From positions 1-64,000 of the forward strand of contig JAIQDT010006504.1 of assembly GCA_021521415.1 (NCBI GenBank): 64,000 nt of DNA, in the 5' to 3' direction. A model generated the notes under the pieces. The model was not told where the DNA came from and did not search any database. It saw only the letters and a list, made by a program, of their open reading frames with translations. The translations under genes were made by a program, and so were the position numbers. Numbering within the stretch: position 1 is the first letter of the stretch; the number at the start of each line of letters is the position of its first letter. Below are positions 45,719 through 57,202 of this stretch, in pieces. Source of the stretch: Bidens hawaiensis. Lineage: Eukaryota; Streptophyta; Magnoliopsida; Asterales; Asteraceae.

Positions 45719-47486
45719 AACTCCCATTGACAATTGCTAAAGTTCGTTAAGATTTAGTCTTTGTCGCTTTCAATTGGTCTTTCACTTGATCATCACGTGT
45801 GTCTTTTATACAGGTAATGCCATGTATAAAATGCACTAACAAACTCTCCCTTGGCATTAATTGTATGTCTCTAATCTTTAACAACACCAAGCTTGTACAC
45901 ACGATTAGCATCTTCACTCCACCTTAACTTAAACACTCTGCCATAACTTTAATTCACCGTCTTGAGAAGATACAAGGATTGAATAATCTTCATTTTGTCA
46001 AAATTGCAGTCAATCAACACATTTCATCAATAAACCACATAGTTTTATCTTGATTTATCATTTGAACACAATAATATATGATATGAAATGTGTAATGGTG
46101 AAAACATTTTTTGTAACTCGGCAAAATCAATTTGAAAATGTATATCACTTGTCGGAAGATCAAAAATAAATTGGCAGGAAAATCTTTTTGGCTTTTACAA
46201 AGTTTAAGCTAAAACACACACAACATATTTTTCTAATATTTCAAATATTCAAACAAAAATAAAACTAAAACAAAATACAAAAAGTAATACATATTTTTGG
46301 TGACAAAGATCGCGACATTGGATCATATTGACTAGTAACTTCCTAAATGACACTTCAATTTCCACATTATTATGCACATAATCCAATGATGACTGCAGAT
46401 ATAATTGTCCAATTTAAACTTTACACAGATCCTTCAATAACTTTACGAATGTATTAAGATTCAATTAAGCACAAATCTAATGTGGACCCCATCTATCAGA
46501 CACAATTTTTATATCTCATACAATGAATTTTCACATGTACACATTTTTCTTATCTTAACATGATTAGTTATGACCCATGAAAAAATAACAAAATGAAAAT
46601 AAAGCAAAAGGTTAAAATTTCCTCTGAAGATCGGTATTACTACACGCAGTTAAGGTTTCATTTTAACCAAATAAAAAGATAAAATGAGTTGAAGTTGTAT
46701 AAGGCCTTAACAATCAATTCAGATAATCCCATAGCATCGCGCGGAGAAAGTCCAAGGATATATATGAAACACCAAGAAAATAAAGCAGATACTTAGGTCT
46801 AAACCCTCAGATCAGTATTCCTACATGTGTAGAGAATCTAAGACTTAAGAAAAAATAAAGAAAAAACTAAGTTGAATTTCTTTGCAAAATAAAAGAAAAA
46901 ATAAGCTAAATTTCTTTGCAAAATGAGCGCATGTACACACATTAATCTTTAAACTTTTTGGTACTTAAAACATATATTAACTATGCATCAAGATGTTATT
47001 TCACTAGATTTGACAAGCATTTAGGTTTATATCTTTTCAGCACTTATACGATATGTTAAGCCTAACATACACATCATGCAATTGAGCTTACGATAATTTT
47101 TAGTCTAATTTGTTCATGTGTTAGGTTCGCTGAGTCAGTGTACTATCATTTCCCATTTTGGTAGGATCAATTTCTCAAAGTTTTATATTTTTCAAAATTA
47201 ACGACATATATTTATGTATTTTTAAGATTTTCATACACAAAACACAACATTTTTGGAATTTTCTAATCCCCCACCCTAAAATGTAAACAATAAGAAAATT
47301 TTTTTAGAAAAATAACATAATAACAAAAAGAGAAAACTGATATTCCAATATGGATAGAATCTTCTGAAGATCTTGTTTACTAAAAAATTTTTTATTAAAA
47401 GGTGTGTATGGTGAAAAGTTGTTGGTTAAAATTTTAATAAATTTTAAATCTCTGTAAGTATCAATAAAATAAAACTAAACCAATAT
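45719..47486 (-). other. Copia internal remnant without recognised domains
   Basis: AT-rich, with many stops on both strands. I looked for RT, RNase H and integrase blocks on the minus strand and saw none. Confidence 0.45.
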
Positions 47487-48182
47487 CAGTGTTTTCACGA
47501 CTGAATTGGACTGGCCGGTCGAATCTGTCAGACCGGGATCGTCCGGTTATGCCTAGTTGGTTCGTTTTTGAAAAAATCGTCCGGTCGAGGACGGTTCAGC
47601 GGTTGAACTAGTAACCGGTGGTTAAAGGTCCGACCGGTGTAGTTTCTTTTACCATTCTAGATGCATTAGGTTAAATATAGTGAACTTCCGGCACTTGATT
47701 GCTCATTTCCACAAACTCTGTATCACTTTGGTGACCTTTGCTTATCTAGATCTCCAAGATTAACAAGATTTAGAAGACGAAATACCTCCTAATAGACTAT
47801 TCGTGTGCTTGTAGAGAGAGTGAGAAAGATGAAGAGATTTGGGGATGAAAGAGAAGAAAAAGAATACAAATATTGGAATATTGGATTGAGAAATGGTTTA
47901 ATTATACCCACTTTTGGACAATAAAATTTTTCATATTTCCAAGATTTATAAATATATATATTAATATAAATGTTAATAATTTCTTTTAAAAATATATATT
48001 TTTAGTTTTCAAATTTATAGTGTGAGAGTTTCCCTATTATAAAGTAAGTTATAGTATAATTTTACATAATTTTTAACATTTTAAATTATTTATTATGTCA
48101 TCCGGTTTAACCGATTCGACCTGTCCGACCAGTGAACGAGTGAGGTGTCCAGTTTGATGTCCATCCGGTTATGAAAACAATG
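47487..48182. mobile_element. hAT-type MITE, copy 3
   Basis: 696 bases, flanked by the exact 8-bp repeat ACCAATAT (47479-47486 and 48183-48190). Ends CAGTGTTTTCACG and the complement of CATTGTTTTCATAACCGG. Interior with CCGGT/ACCGG and GGTCCGACC blocks. It sits inside the copia protease: the duplicated bases encode the HIG that follows VDSGLSW. Confidence 0.85.
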
Positions 48183-49333
48183 ACCAATATGCCAGGATAA
48201 TCCACTATCAACAAATTTGATTTAGCAACAATCCATATGTAGTTGATAGATCTTCTTGGAAATCCCTGTACAAAAACTAGATAATTAATGAGAAAATGGA
48301 ACCCATAACATAGTCTTAGGTTGACTAATATCCTCAACAAGACCAGTACATGCAGATGGGACCTTTGGTTTCCAAACTGGTAAATGTTTATCAGCTTGTT
48401 GTCTAAAAAATTTAACATCATAAGAATAGTGAGAATTTCCAGGAGACTTAACAATGAATTAGTATAAAGCCTTTCTTTTTAGCTTTTTGTTTAAGCATCT
48501 CAAATTGCCCAAAAGTTAATGAAATCTTGTTAAACTCATCTTACAATTTGAGTTGTCTCATGTAAGAACAATCAACAATCAAATGTCCTTTGGCATTACA
48601 ATAGAAACACTTTCTCATTTCAACACGTGTCGAAGATGATTTTGTTACAAGCTTAGATGCAGAGGGTTGAATTTTCTTATAATTTTTCTTTTGGAAAAAT
48701 TCAAGATTTGAACACTGTGAAAAATTGTTTAATACATTAGAACTAGTAGATTTAACAAATTTGTTCTGTTGAAACAAAACTGGTTTGGATTACTTTTGGG
48801 GTATTGATTTTATCTTTTTCATTTCCCCAATAGGCATCACTAATGCATCATAATCAAAAGAAACAAGTTTACCACAATCATAAACTTTTTCAACACATTG
48901 AGGTTTAACATGAGCTAACAGAAAGAGCACATCCGCAAACATTTTAACAACACCTTTTACTTTGTAAACTTTCCAATTTCTTCCCTCAACACTCGGTTTA
49001 GAAAATGATTTCAATATCTTTTCAGAAATAACTTTCTTCTCACATGCCCGCGGTGAAGCAACCAATTTTGGTTTGCTAATTTTTGATTAACAGTTTGTGG
49101 TTCACAAAAAATATGATTTGCAACAGGTATATTTTCATTCTTGTGAATCACTACTGGTTCAACCACATCTTCAATAATGACATCATCATCAGTTTGAGAG
49201 AAAACTAGATTGCTATGAACATGAGATTTTGGAGTTAAACAATTCGTCTTTTTATCAACAATGTTCTTTGGTTCAACTGATTGAATTTTCTCTTCTTTCG
49301 TTGTTATAACCTCACTCGCAGTCACAGGAGGAT
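48183..49333 (-). pseudogene. Copia gag end and protease start, broken
   Basis: The minus strand reads VVIHKNENIPVANHIFCEPQ (49325-49011), SKPSVEGRNWKVYKVKGVV (49065-48790) and then a zinc knuckle CFYCNAKGHLIVDC (C-x2-C-x4-H-x4-C, about 48600). At about 48225-48190 KFVDSGLSWHIG matches the copia aspartic protease start (usual form WYVDSGCSRHMTG), with the catalytic Asp-Ser-Gly kept. A hAT MITE cuts it right there. Frame changes separate the parts. Confidence 0.7.
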
Positions 49334-51224
49334 TGTAACATCCTAATTTTGATAATAATAAATAAAAGAATTCCGTTTACTTAATGGTGTGTTATTATTT
49401 AGTTAAGTTAAATAAAAATAATAGAGTGTGAGCTTGGAGAATAAAAGATGGAATAAGGGATGGTGATGCGCCTTAGGTCCATGGGCTTAAGGTTATATAA
49501 ACACCCTTAAACCTCCCTAAAACCCTAAAACTCTCATTCCACCAACTTTGCCTCCATACATACTCCAAACACACACAAACACTCTCCAACCATTTGGACC
49601 AGATCCGAAGTGAAGAAGGAGTAGATTTCGGTTTGAATCTTCATCAAACGAAGCAAGAAACACATCTATATTCACGTGTTGAATCTTAGCCGAAGCAAAA
49701 CCGAACTAAAAAGGTACGTTTTAGGTTAAAGGTTAAGGTTTTGATGTCGGTTTGCCTAGGATTTGATACAAGGCAAAGTGGGCCTTATTAGGTAAGAAAA
49801 CTATAAACTTGAGCGTAAACAAGTTGTTTGGAATGAAACGGGACAAATGGGTGACGTTTGGACCATGTTAGAGTGAGAAATAAAGTTTTTATGGCCAAGA
49901 ACTCGATATTTATGGAAAAATGGGCATAATGGGACGTAAGAAAGTGATTTATAATGAAAAGGCATGAAACGGATCAAACTGAACTAAACGAATCGATCGT
50001 ACGGAAAATAATTTGAATCGAATGGAAACGAATCGAATCGAACTGAGACTCGATTCGAATAGAATTCCAAGCACGATTCAATTAGAATTTCAGACTCAAT
50101 TCGATTAGAATTTTATACTCGATTCAATTACAAATTCAGACTCGATTCGATTAAAATTTAGACTCAATTCGATTGGTTTAGACATGACCCAAAATCATGA
50201 AAAATCTGTTTTCTGATGAAATTTTAGTAAATGACTATTAATGAAAAAAATTCAGCTTTATGGTTTTGACTTAACCCCAGCTAGGGGCTCTGCCCCTAGA
50301 ACCCCGCTGCCAGCACCCCCCGGACCCTCGTTAGCTAGGGGTTTCACTAACTTAGAAGTATGATATGGTTTGAAGTAGTTAATTGATACTATAATTGTTA
50401 CACAATTAGTTGTGCACAGCTATGGAGGAGTATTACTATAAACTCAGTAAGGAATAGGACGCAGGTGAGTTTCTAGCCCCATTTCCTTGTATGTTTTCGG
50501 GGCTGTGTTCATACTCAATGTGATTAGTTAATACACTTACCTTAAGTGGTGAGTGTATGATATGGGAATGTGTTATGAATAATATAGCATATGTTAAGAG
50601 TATGTATGAAAGTATATAAATATAGAAGTAATGAAATGAATGCATGATTTTATAGTTGTATGGATGAAGGGTACCAGACCCTAATAATATCCAAGGATGA
50701 CGGGCACCAGACCCTAATAATATCCGAGGTATGTAGGGCGAAATGCTCTTTATAATGTAAGGATAGTCATGAATGAACTGTGTACGTTAAAGCAAGAAAG
50801 TATGAAAGAATGAATGTATGTAGGTATGGGAGAATGATAAACATGTTAAGTATGTAATATGTACCTTCGGGTATGTATGTGTGAATGTAGGGTATGTTGT
50901 CTGATTAACTAGCACTCACTCTACGTAGCTGACTTTTAGTATGCACGCATGTGAATAGGCTAAGGCATCTAGCTTGAATGAAGACACATGGCATTGGACT
51001 GAAAAGGCTGGCATTTTTAGAAGAATGTTATGATGTTTTAATAAGACTTTTTATATCATGTTAAAAGAAAAAAGTTTGATTGTTATGAAAAGATTTGAAT
51101 GATTATGTAATATATGGTTGAAGTTTTATATTCCGCAAAAAGTTTTAATTCACTATGGTATTTAGAACTGTGTTTATGAGTAAATTCGACGACCAATGTA
51201 GGGCACCAGGATCGGGGCCTTACA
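49334..51224 (+). mobile_element. Solo gypsy LTR with TSD AGGAT
   Basis: 1891 bases, TGTAACATCC...GGGGCCTTACA, with exact 5-bp repeats AGGAT at 49329-49333 and 51225-51229. A TATA box lies at about 49494 (GGTTATATAAAC) followed by a CT/AC-rich leader. Internal repeats: a 22-base unit around ACTCGATTCGATTAGAATTT about six times at 50045-50180, and a 36-base unit ACCAGACCCTAATAATATCC twice at 50665-50735. The element must have lost its internal part by LTR-LTR recombination. It splits the copia gag. Confidence 0.9.
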
Positions 51225-51603
51225 AGGATCTACTGTCAGTGGATAGTTAGTGTTCCCTTCTTTTAGATCTACCGTGTCTGGTCGTTTGATGTAATCATTA
51301 TGAAAAGGAGGGATTTCAGCAAATCCTAAATCAACTTTCCCACCTTTTTGGTGATTATTAACTTCAATGATTTCATTTAGTAAAAACGACGAGTTTCTAA
51401 AATTTCCCAATTTATTCTTTAACTCCATCACCTCATTTTCTAGCTTAGTTATTTTGGTTCTTAATCTTAAAATCTCTTGAAACTATTTCTCAATTATGCT
51501 TAGTACGGTTGGAAATTCCGCTTTCAAATCGTGATTACTTTCAGATAAAGCATCAAGTTTTTGTTTGTAATCTTTCTCAATTTCAAGAATCTGTCGATAA
51601 TTG
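51225..51603 (-). pseudogene. Copia gag coiled-coil segment, broken
   Basis: The minus strand reads an N-terminal part QILEIEKDYKQKLDALSESN, a stop after VLSIIEK, then FQEILRLRTKITKLENEVME and LKNKLGNFRNSSFLLNEIIE, closely matching the coiled coil of the first copia element (25239-24817). The solo LTR joins its C-terminal side, giving a false tail to any open frame that crosses 51225. Confidence 0.7.
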
Positions 51604-52654
51604 TTGAGTCAAGGATTTGACATGATATGACTTAAGGGAGATTGGAATCTTCTTAACACTTCTCAGAAAAGGCTAAGTATGGATACCGAGCACACTTGGA
51701 CACCCGAGCAAGGTTTTACCTGCCCTAGCAAGGTATTTTGCCTTCCGAGCAAGGTTATCTTCTTGAAGTATTCTTAAGTGATAATCCGAACAGGGTTCAC
51801 TTTGTCCAGCAAAGGTGTTCTTCAAGTCGAGCACAATTTGCTTACTAGCAAACCCTTGACCAAACCAAGCTTTTGAAGCCAAGTATTTGGAAGATCTAGA
51901 AAGGTTTGATTAATAAACAGTAGTCTGAGCATGCTTGTTGAAAGTGATAAAGAAATATTCTAAGTACTTTCTCTAGAAAGGTTCAACTCCAAGCAAGCTA
52001 CAGTGCTACCAGCACAGGTCAAACAGTGTTCCTAGCATACTTTAGTTTGCTTAATAAGTTATTCTTTAACAAAGAGTTGTAAGGGATTCATGAAGAAAAG
52101 TTTGCTCGTAGGACCATATCGAGCAAAGTTTGTTATGATCAAGAAGATTGAAGTCTGCTAGGTGAGTTTTTCTAAGGAAAACATTCTAAGTAAAGTCTAC
52201 ACGGAAAACTATTCACCAACACACTTTAAGGTTACCAGGTCTGCTCGAAGAAGACAAATGGCACAAAATGTGCCCGAAGACCTGTTTTTTCACTTAGAAT
52301 GATTTGTAATATGTTATATGATTATGTATCAATCATTAGGGTTTCTAAAAAGAAATGACAGCTGTCAGGTGGTGGCAGGCCTATGAATAGAATATTTTAG
52401 GGCACGCCTACCACGGATTTCGCCACTTTACACTTTTCAGACCTAACGACTATTCCTGATTAGTACGGATAAACATTCCTTACAAGAAACCCTAATCGAT
52501 TTACATTTGTATGAAACCTTTATATAAATGGAAATCTTTTGAGTTATTATTTGTGTTTGTTACATTTAATAGTCTTTAAGCAACAAATAGTGTTTGTTAA
52601 TGATTCCACCGTTAACAAACATCTATTCTTACCCTAAATAGCAAAGTCATCAAC
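51602..52654 (+). mobile_element. LTR-like insertion A, plus orientation
   Basis: Starts TGTTGAGTCAAGG in the middle of the copia gag. It contains CGAGCAAGG and related GAGCA motifs many times between 51680 and 52150 and a TATA box at about 52518 (CTTTATATAAATGG), then GTTTGTTA blocks typical of a copia leader. The end is set by the next LTR. No target duplication was found. Confidence 0.45.
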
Positions 52655-54333
52655 TGTAACATTCGTCAATTTCGGGTCTTGTTTTATATTCGTTTTTGTA
52701 ATCATTTTGTAACATGTCAATTTTTCGCGTTTTATTTTAATAAATTATACATCGTAGTTGTGGTTAAGCTTGTAAACCCGAACCGGCATTTTATCAAATT
52801 ATTGATGTTATAACTCTAGCGTGTATGGGGTTTGTCAAATACAGTTATTTATAATTTATAAGCTCGGTTAAGTAAACGTTAGGGATTAAAGTGGATTTCT
52901 TTAAAGTTATACAAGTTCTAAATCATTATAAACTAAATACCAAACTTGAGGGGCCAAAGTGTAACATTATAAACCACCTATATAACAAAAAAAACCCTAA
53001 CCCAAATATATATTATACTACCAGCCACCCCATCTTCTTCCACTCTCCATCTCCGACGCCATTTTCCGGCGGGCCTCCATCCATAGCGAGAAGCCTCCGG
53101 CCACCCCTTCTCCCAGCCGTTTTCCGGCGACTACACATCCGGCGACGACCGGCGACGGCTATTCCAGCCACCCTCTTCCTCATGTAGCTCCGACACCATC
53201 AACCTCAACCACCCTCCTTTTTGCTCTCCAGTCGCTTTTCCTGCGACCGGAAAACCGCGCCCCAAACCTCTCTCTCTCTCTCCCTCCGACGCACTTTCTC
53301 TCCCTCTCTCCGATGCACTCCATCTCTCCCTCCGACGCACACACTCTCTCTCTTACTCCGTCTCTCTTCTCTTTCTCCCAGCCTTCATTTTCCGGCGCAC
53401 CTCAGGTGGCTGGAATCGGCCTCGGCGACTTCTGTTTCTTCGTCTCCGGCAGTTTCAGCTCGGGTTCTTCAAGGTGTAGAGTCACGAGCATATACTCATA
53501 TAATAGGTATATATAATTTGGGTTTTGGTATTGTTAGTTTTCGTATAGAGATTGTCAGATTTAAACCGTTAATAATCGGTTTTATTGTTGGTTATATAAT
53601 TTGAAACGGGTTGGATTGGGTATAGAGTTATTTTGATTTGGGGAAAAGATGAACACCCGGGAAATGGATATGTTATTTTCTTATGGGTTTAAATTAACAA
53701 TTGTTATTTTGGTTCAGTTGGTTTGTACATAAGTTGTTGAACTAGAGGTCACGGGTTCGGTCTCATCCTAGACCGGTTTCGGTAATATTTTTATACTTAA
53801 CACAATTAACGATAACTATAAAATCCTAGACTACTTGGCAACCCCTTGTAGCTAGGTGGTGCTAATGTGTTTAGAAATGGTCAATAAAATCCTAGACTAT
53901 TTGGCATCCCCTTATAGCTAGGTGTCGCTAACTTGTTTAGCGATAACTATTTTATCTAAGTTGTTGCTTTTATTTATTGTTTTGTATACAAGTTTTGTGG
54001 CTTTATTTTATTACTATATACTTATATGCTCAAACTTATGAATTGCTCACCAACCTTTGTGTTGACAAACTTTATTTTATGAAATGTTACAGGTTTGACT
54101 TTTGTTGACTCGGGGACTTGACGAAAAACGTTACCAAGACCATTAGGGTATTAGTAAAAGGAACAATATAATTGTTACTTGTATTCAAATTGTTTGTGTG
54201 AACGAGATGTGTTGATTATTGATTTATGAAATAAATGAGTTGATTAAAATTGTCACTTTAAATAGTGTCTTGTGTATTTGTCTAATCACGTTGCACCCCG
54301 GCATGTTCCGCCGCCTTTGGTCGCGGTGTGACA
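52655..54333 (+). mobile_element. Gypsy LTR (solo) B
   Basis: 1679 bases, TGTAACATTCG...CGCGGTGTGACA. TATA-like CCTATATAACA at about 52978, then a CT-rich leader with CTCTCTC runs (53262-53365) and several TTTTCCGGCG motifs. A 50-base block (TCCTAGACTAC and GTAGCTAGGTG) is duplicated at about 53822 and 53888. The flanking five bases do not match. Open frames across the CT-rich leader are by-products of base composition. Confidence 0.65.
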
Positions 54334-54787
54334 TTAGCCTTCTTGTCGACACATCATTGTGTGGGTTGTGACTTTTATTATGAGTTTGAGTGATCAATTC
54401 GGGACCGACAATAATTATCTCAAATTATAGCAAGATCAATAACCAGAGTTTTATTATGGTTACGAATCTCCTCAGGTTGTGATGAATTCTCAGTACAAGT
54501 TTCACAAACAAATGAATCAGATGGTTTAGAAGATACCTCAGGCGACGTTGGCATATAATTATAAGATTCATAAAGATTATCAGGAAGAATCACCTGGGTA
54601 GGCATGATAATATCCATTTCATTTGGATCTTCGTGAACATTCATTGATGAGGAGGTATTGGATATCTCATCTGCAAGCATAAACCAATCATCATCAACAT
54701 GAGCTTTCATCCAATATTCATTAACCACCCTTCATCTGCTTCAAAATCAAAAGATTTCACTGATGAAATAGGAAACTCATCAGTCAT
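54334..54787 (-). pseudogene. Copia gag acidic segment, broken
   Basis: The minus strand reads MVNEYWMKAHVDDDWFMLAD, an Asp/Glu/Ser-rich stretch and DSFVCETCTENSSQ, ending near 54420. In layout (acidic, then a CxxC pair, then coiled coil) it matches 25570-25316 of the first copia element. It is followed towards the protease by insertions A and B. Confidence 0.6.
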
Positions 54788-54790
54788 TGC

Positions 54791-55465
54791 TGTAAGGCCC
54801 CGATCCCGGTGCCCTACTTTGGCGTTGGATTTACTCATAAACACAGTTTTAAATATCAGAGTTAATTAACACTTTTCGCAGAATAATAAGAGAACCATTT
54901 CTTACATACCATAGAATACTTGTCTTAAAACATCATATTGTCTCAACATAAAACATAAAGTAAAACATCATGTCTTCCATCTTTAGATGCCAACCATTCA
55001 ATCCATGCCATGTGCCATACTCACGCTAGCCCTTTTAACCTATTTACCTGCGTGCATACTAAAAGTCAGCTACGTTAAGTGAGTTCTTGTTAATCAGGCA
55101 ACATACAATACATTCACACACTTACATATATACATATTTGAGGATACATATTACATACTTAACCTATCTACCTTTCTTTCACACATGCATACATAATTTC
55201 TTTCTTTCTTTCATACTTTTATTCTTTCTTGTTTTAGCTTACTTGTACATACGTAATTATCTCTACATTTTAAAGATCATTTCGTCCTATAACCTTCGCA
55301 TATATTATTAGGGTCTACAACCATGAAACCTTAGCGTATATTATTAGGGTCTGCGACCCTTTAACCATCACAGATATTATTAGGGTCTGCAACCCTGTAA
55401 CCTTCGCCGATATTATTAGGGTCTGCAACCCTTTAACCTTCACAGATATTATTAGGTTATGCAAC
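54791..55465 (-). mobile_element. Truncated gypsy LTR, minus orientation
   Basis: Begins TGTAAGGCCCCGATCC, the complement of the end of the solo LTR at 49334-51224, and runs through the complement of its 36-base repeat, here about five times (AGATATTATTAGGGTCTGCA, 55300-55460) instead of twice. It is cut at 55465 by the next LTR. Confidence 0.75.
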
Positions 55466-57202
55466 TGATGTGCTAGAAACGCTCAATTAAATATTAACTA
55501 AACTAAACAAGTAATAAAAACTAGACTTAAGACTCAACTACACAAAACACCAGCAAGTGAACCGGTCAATTTTACTAAAGCTAAGTATGTCCGGAATATC
55601 GAACCCACAGGACTCTATAAATTACGTTAATTAGCTAATTAGACTCGACTTACAACACAACTATTTATTATTAATGATTAAAGGGGGGGTTTTAAACTAA
55701 GATTAAACTAAGAAATTAAATAAACAAGTAAACGAGAAAACAAGCAGATAAATCACAAGATTGAAAGCAATCAGAGAAGGAATCTACCTAGGTAAGAATC
55801 CCATGCATCAAGCAATGGACAAATAACATGATATGGAAACTGATTTCTAAATGTATTCATCTAACAAACCCTAAAGGACCCTCAATTGCATTAAGTAAAA
55901 TCCTAAAGAATGAATATTAGATTATTAAGCAATTAGTTATTTTGACTTCCTCACAGTTATCAAATGGGGTTAATTAATAGTATCTAAAGCAAGCAATCGT
56001 ACGAAACAATAAACTCTAGATAACTTGATAAGCTTAACACGACATCATGAACAAGGATCAACACAATAAGCAAGAATATTGTCACTAAACTATCCTAGCA
56101 TGCGATTGACCAAGACACATGAACAACTCCTCGCCTTACAGCTATTGGAATTTAGCAAAACATTTAAAATCCTAATCAACGATTAACAAGCTTCTATGAT
56201 ATAATAGGCCTATTCAACCACAATAATCAAAACATCAAGTAATGATTAAACATGAACCCTAATATCTAAAGAACACAATCAATAGAAAACAAGATCCATG
56301 TGAAACAATAATTAATAATCAACCAAGATAATAAACACGCATATGAATCATGAAAGAAAAATCAAGTCTTTTCCTATTAATAAAACAAAACCATAATCAA
56401 AACATTAGTCCAAAGCAAGAATCAAGTCAAAAACATGTTCATCAAACCTAGGTAGACATGAAGTCTAGCCTAGACTCATTATTAAAAACAATCCTAAGCA
56501 AGTCTTAGAAACAAAGAGGAAAGACATGATAATGAACAAGGAATCAAAGTTAGAGCGATAAAACCCTTGTTAATCGATCCTTGAACACCTCCTTGAAAGC
56601 CTTCTTGATCCTCCTTGATTCCTAGCTTCAAAACTCCTTCAAACCCTTTGTTTCTCTCACAAAATCGGCTACCAATAAGTCTCCCTTAGTTTAGGTTTAT
56701 AATCATATATATATACGACGAGCTGGGCCTTAAAACTTGCAAAACGCGCAGAGCAAACTCTATAGGCGCCGCGCGACGGGCCTTGGCCTCACCGGTCGCA
56801 CGGCGCGGCTTGCTTTTGGAGGGGCTACGTAATTTTTCTTGTTATTTGTTACTTAAACTCGCTAGATATCTTTCTTGAACTCCAAGTAACGCTTAGAACC
56901 TTCTAGACCTTCTTTTTCTTGACTTTCAAACCACCATCTACATGCAAACAAATAAAAACACTAAGTGGAATAATCATGTAATCATTAACGAGCAAAACGA
57001 ACTTAAACGTCTTATGAGATGATAGAAAGAATTAGATTTTACGTTCAAGACACAAAACGATATAAAACACGATAACTATAAAATACTTGACTCAAAACCT
57101 TAAATAAAAAAAGTTAAACGAAACACGAACTAAACCGAACTCAAAATATTATAGAAACAAAACCTTACACGGGATTCGTGATGTATAAATAGATGTATAT
57201 CA
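55466..57202 (-). mobile_element. Athila-like LTR, second family
   Basis: TGATGTGCTAG...TGTATATCA, 1737 bases, almost the same length as the Athila LTRs at 8125 and 21130. It has the same kind of conserved block (GTATGTCCGGAATATCGAAC, compare AACCAAGTATCGATCCGTGG). A GC-rich inverted block GGCGCCGCGCGAC ... GTCGCACGGCGCGG lies at about 56764-56810, in the place where the other family has its GCACGG palindromes. The sequence is otherwise different, so it is a separate family. Confidence 0.75.

Larger units (their letters stand above)
45319..54787 (-). mobile_element. Old Ty1/copia element broken by nested insertions
   Basis: The left LTR ends at 45718 with ...GTACTAACA and is rich in GTAGCGAATG (minus-strand) motifs, like the copia element at 23895. 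On the minus strand its gag/protease parts lie at 54728-54420, 51603-51225, 49325-48541 and 48240-48183. The interruptions are a hAT MITE, a solo LTR with a 5-bp duplication and two further LTR-like insertions. No integrase or RT was found between 45718 and 47486. The right LTR is not visible. Confidence 0.6.

Noticed and set aside
53221..53604. Ser/Leu-rich open frames in LTR B
   Set aside because: CT-rich leader sequence read in frame; typical of an LTR and without a domain.
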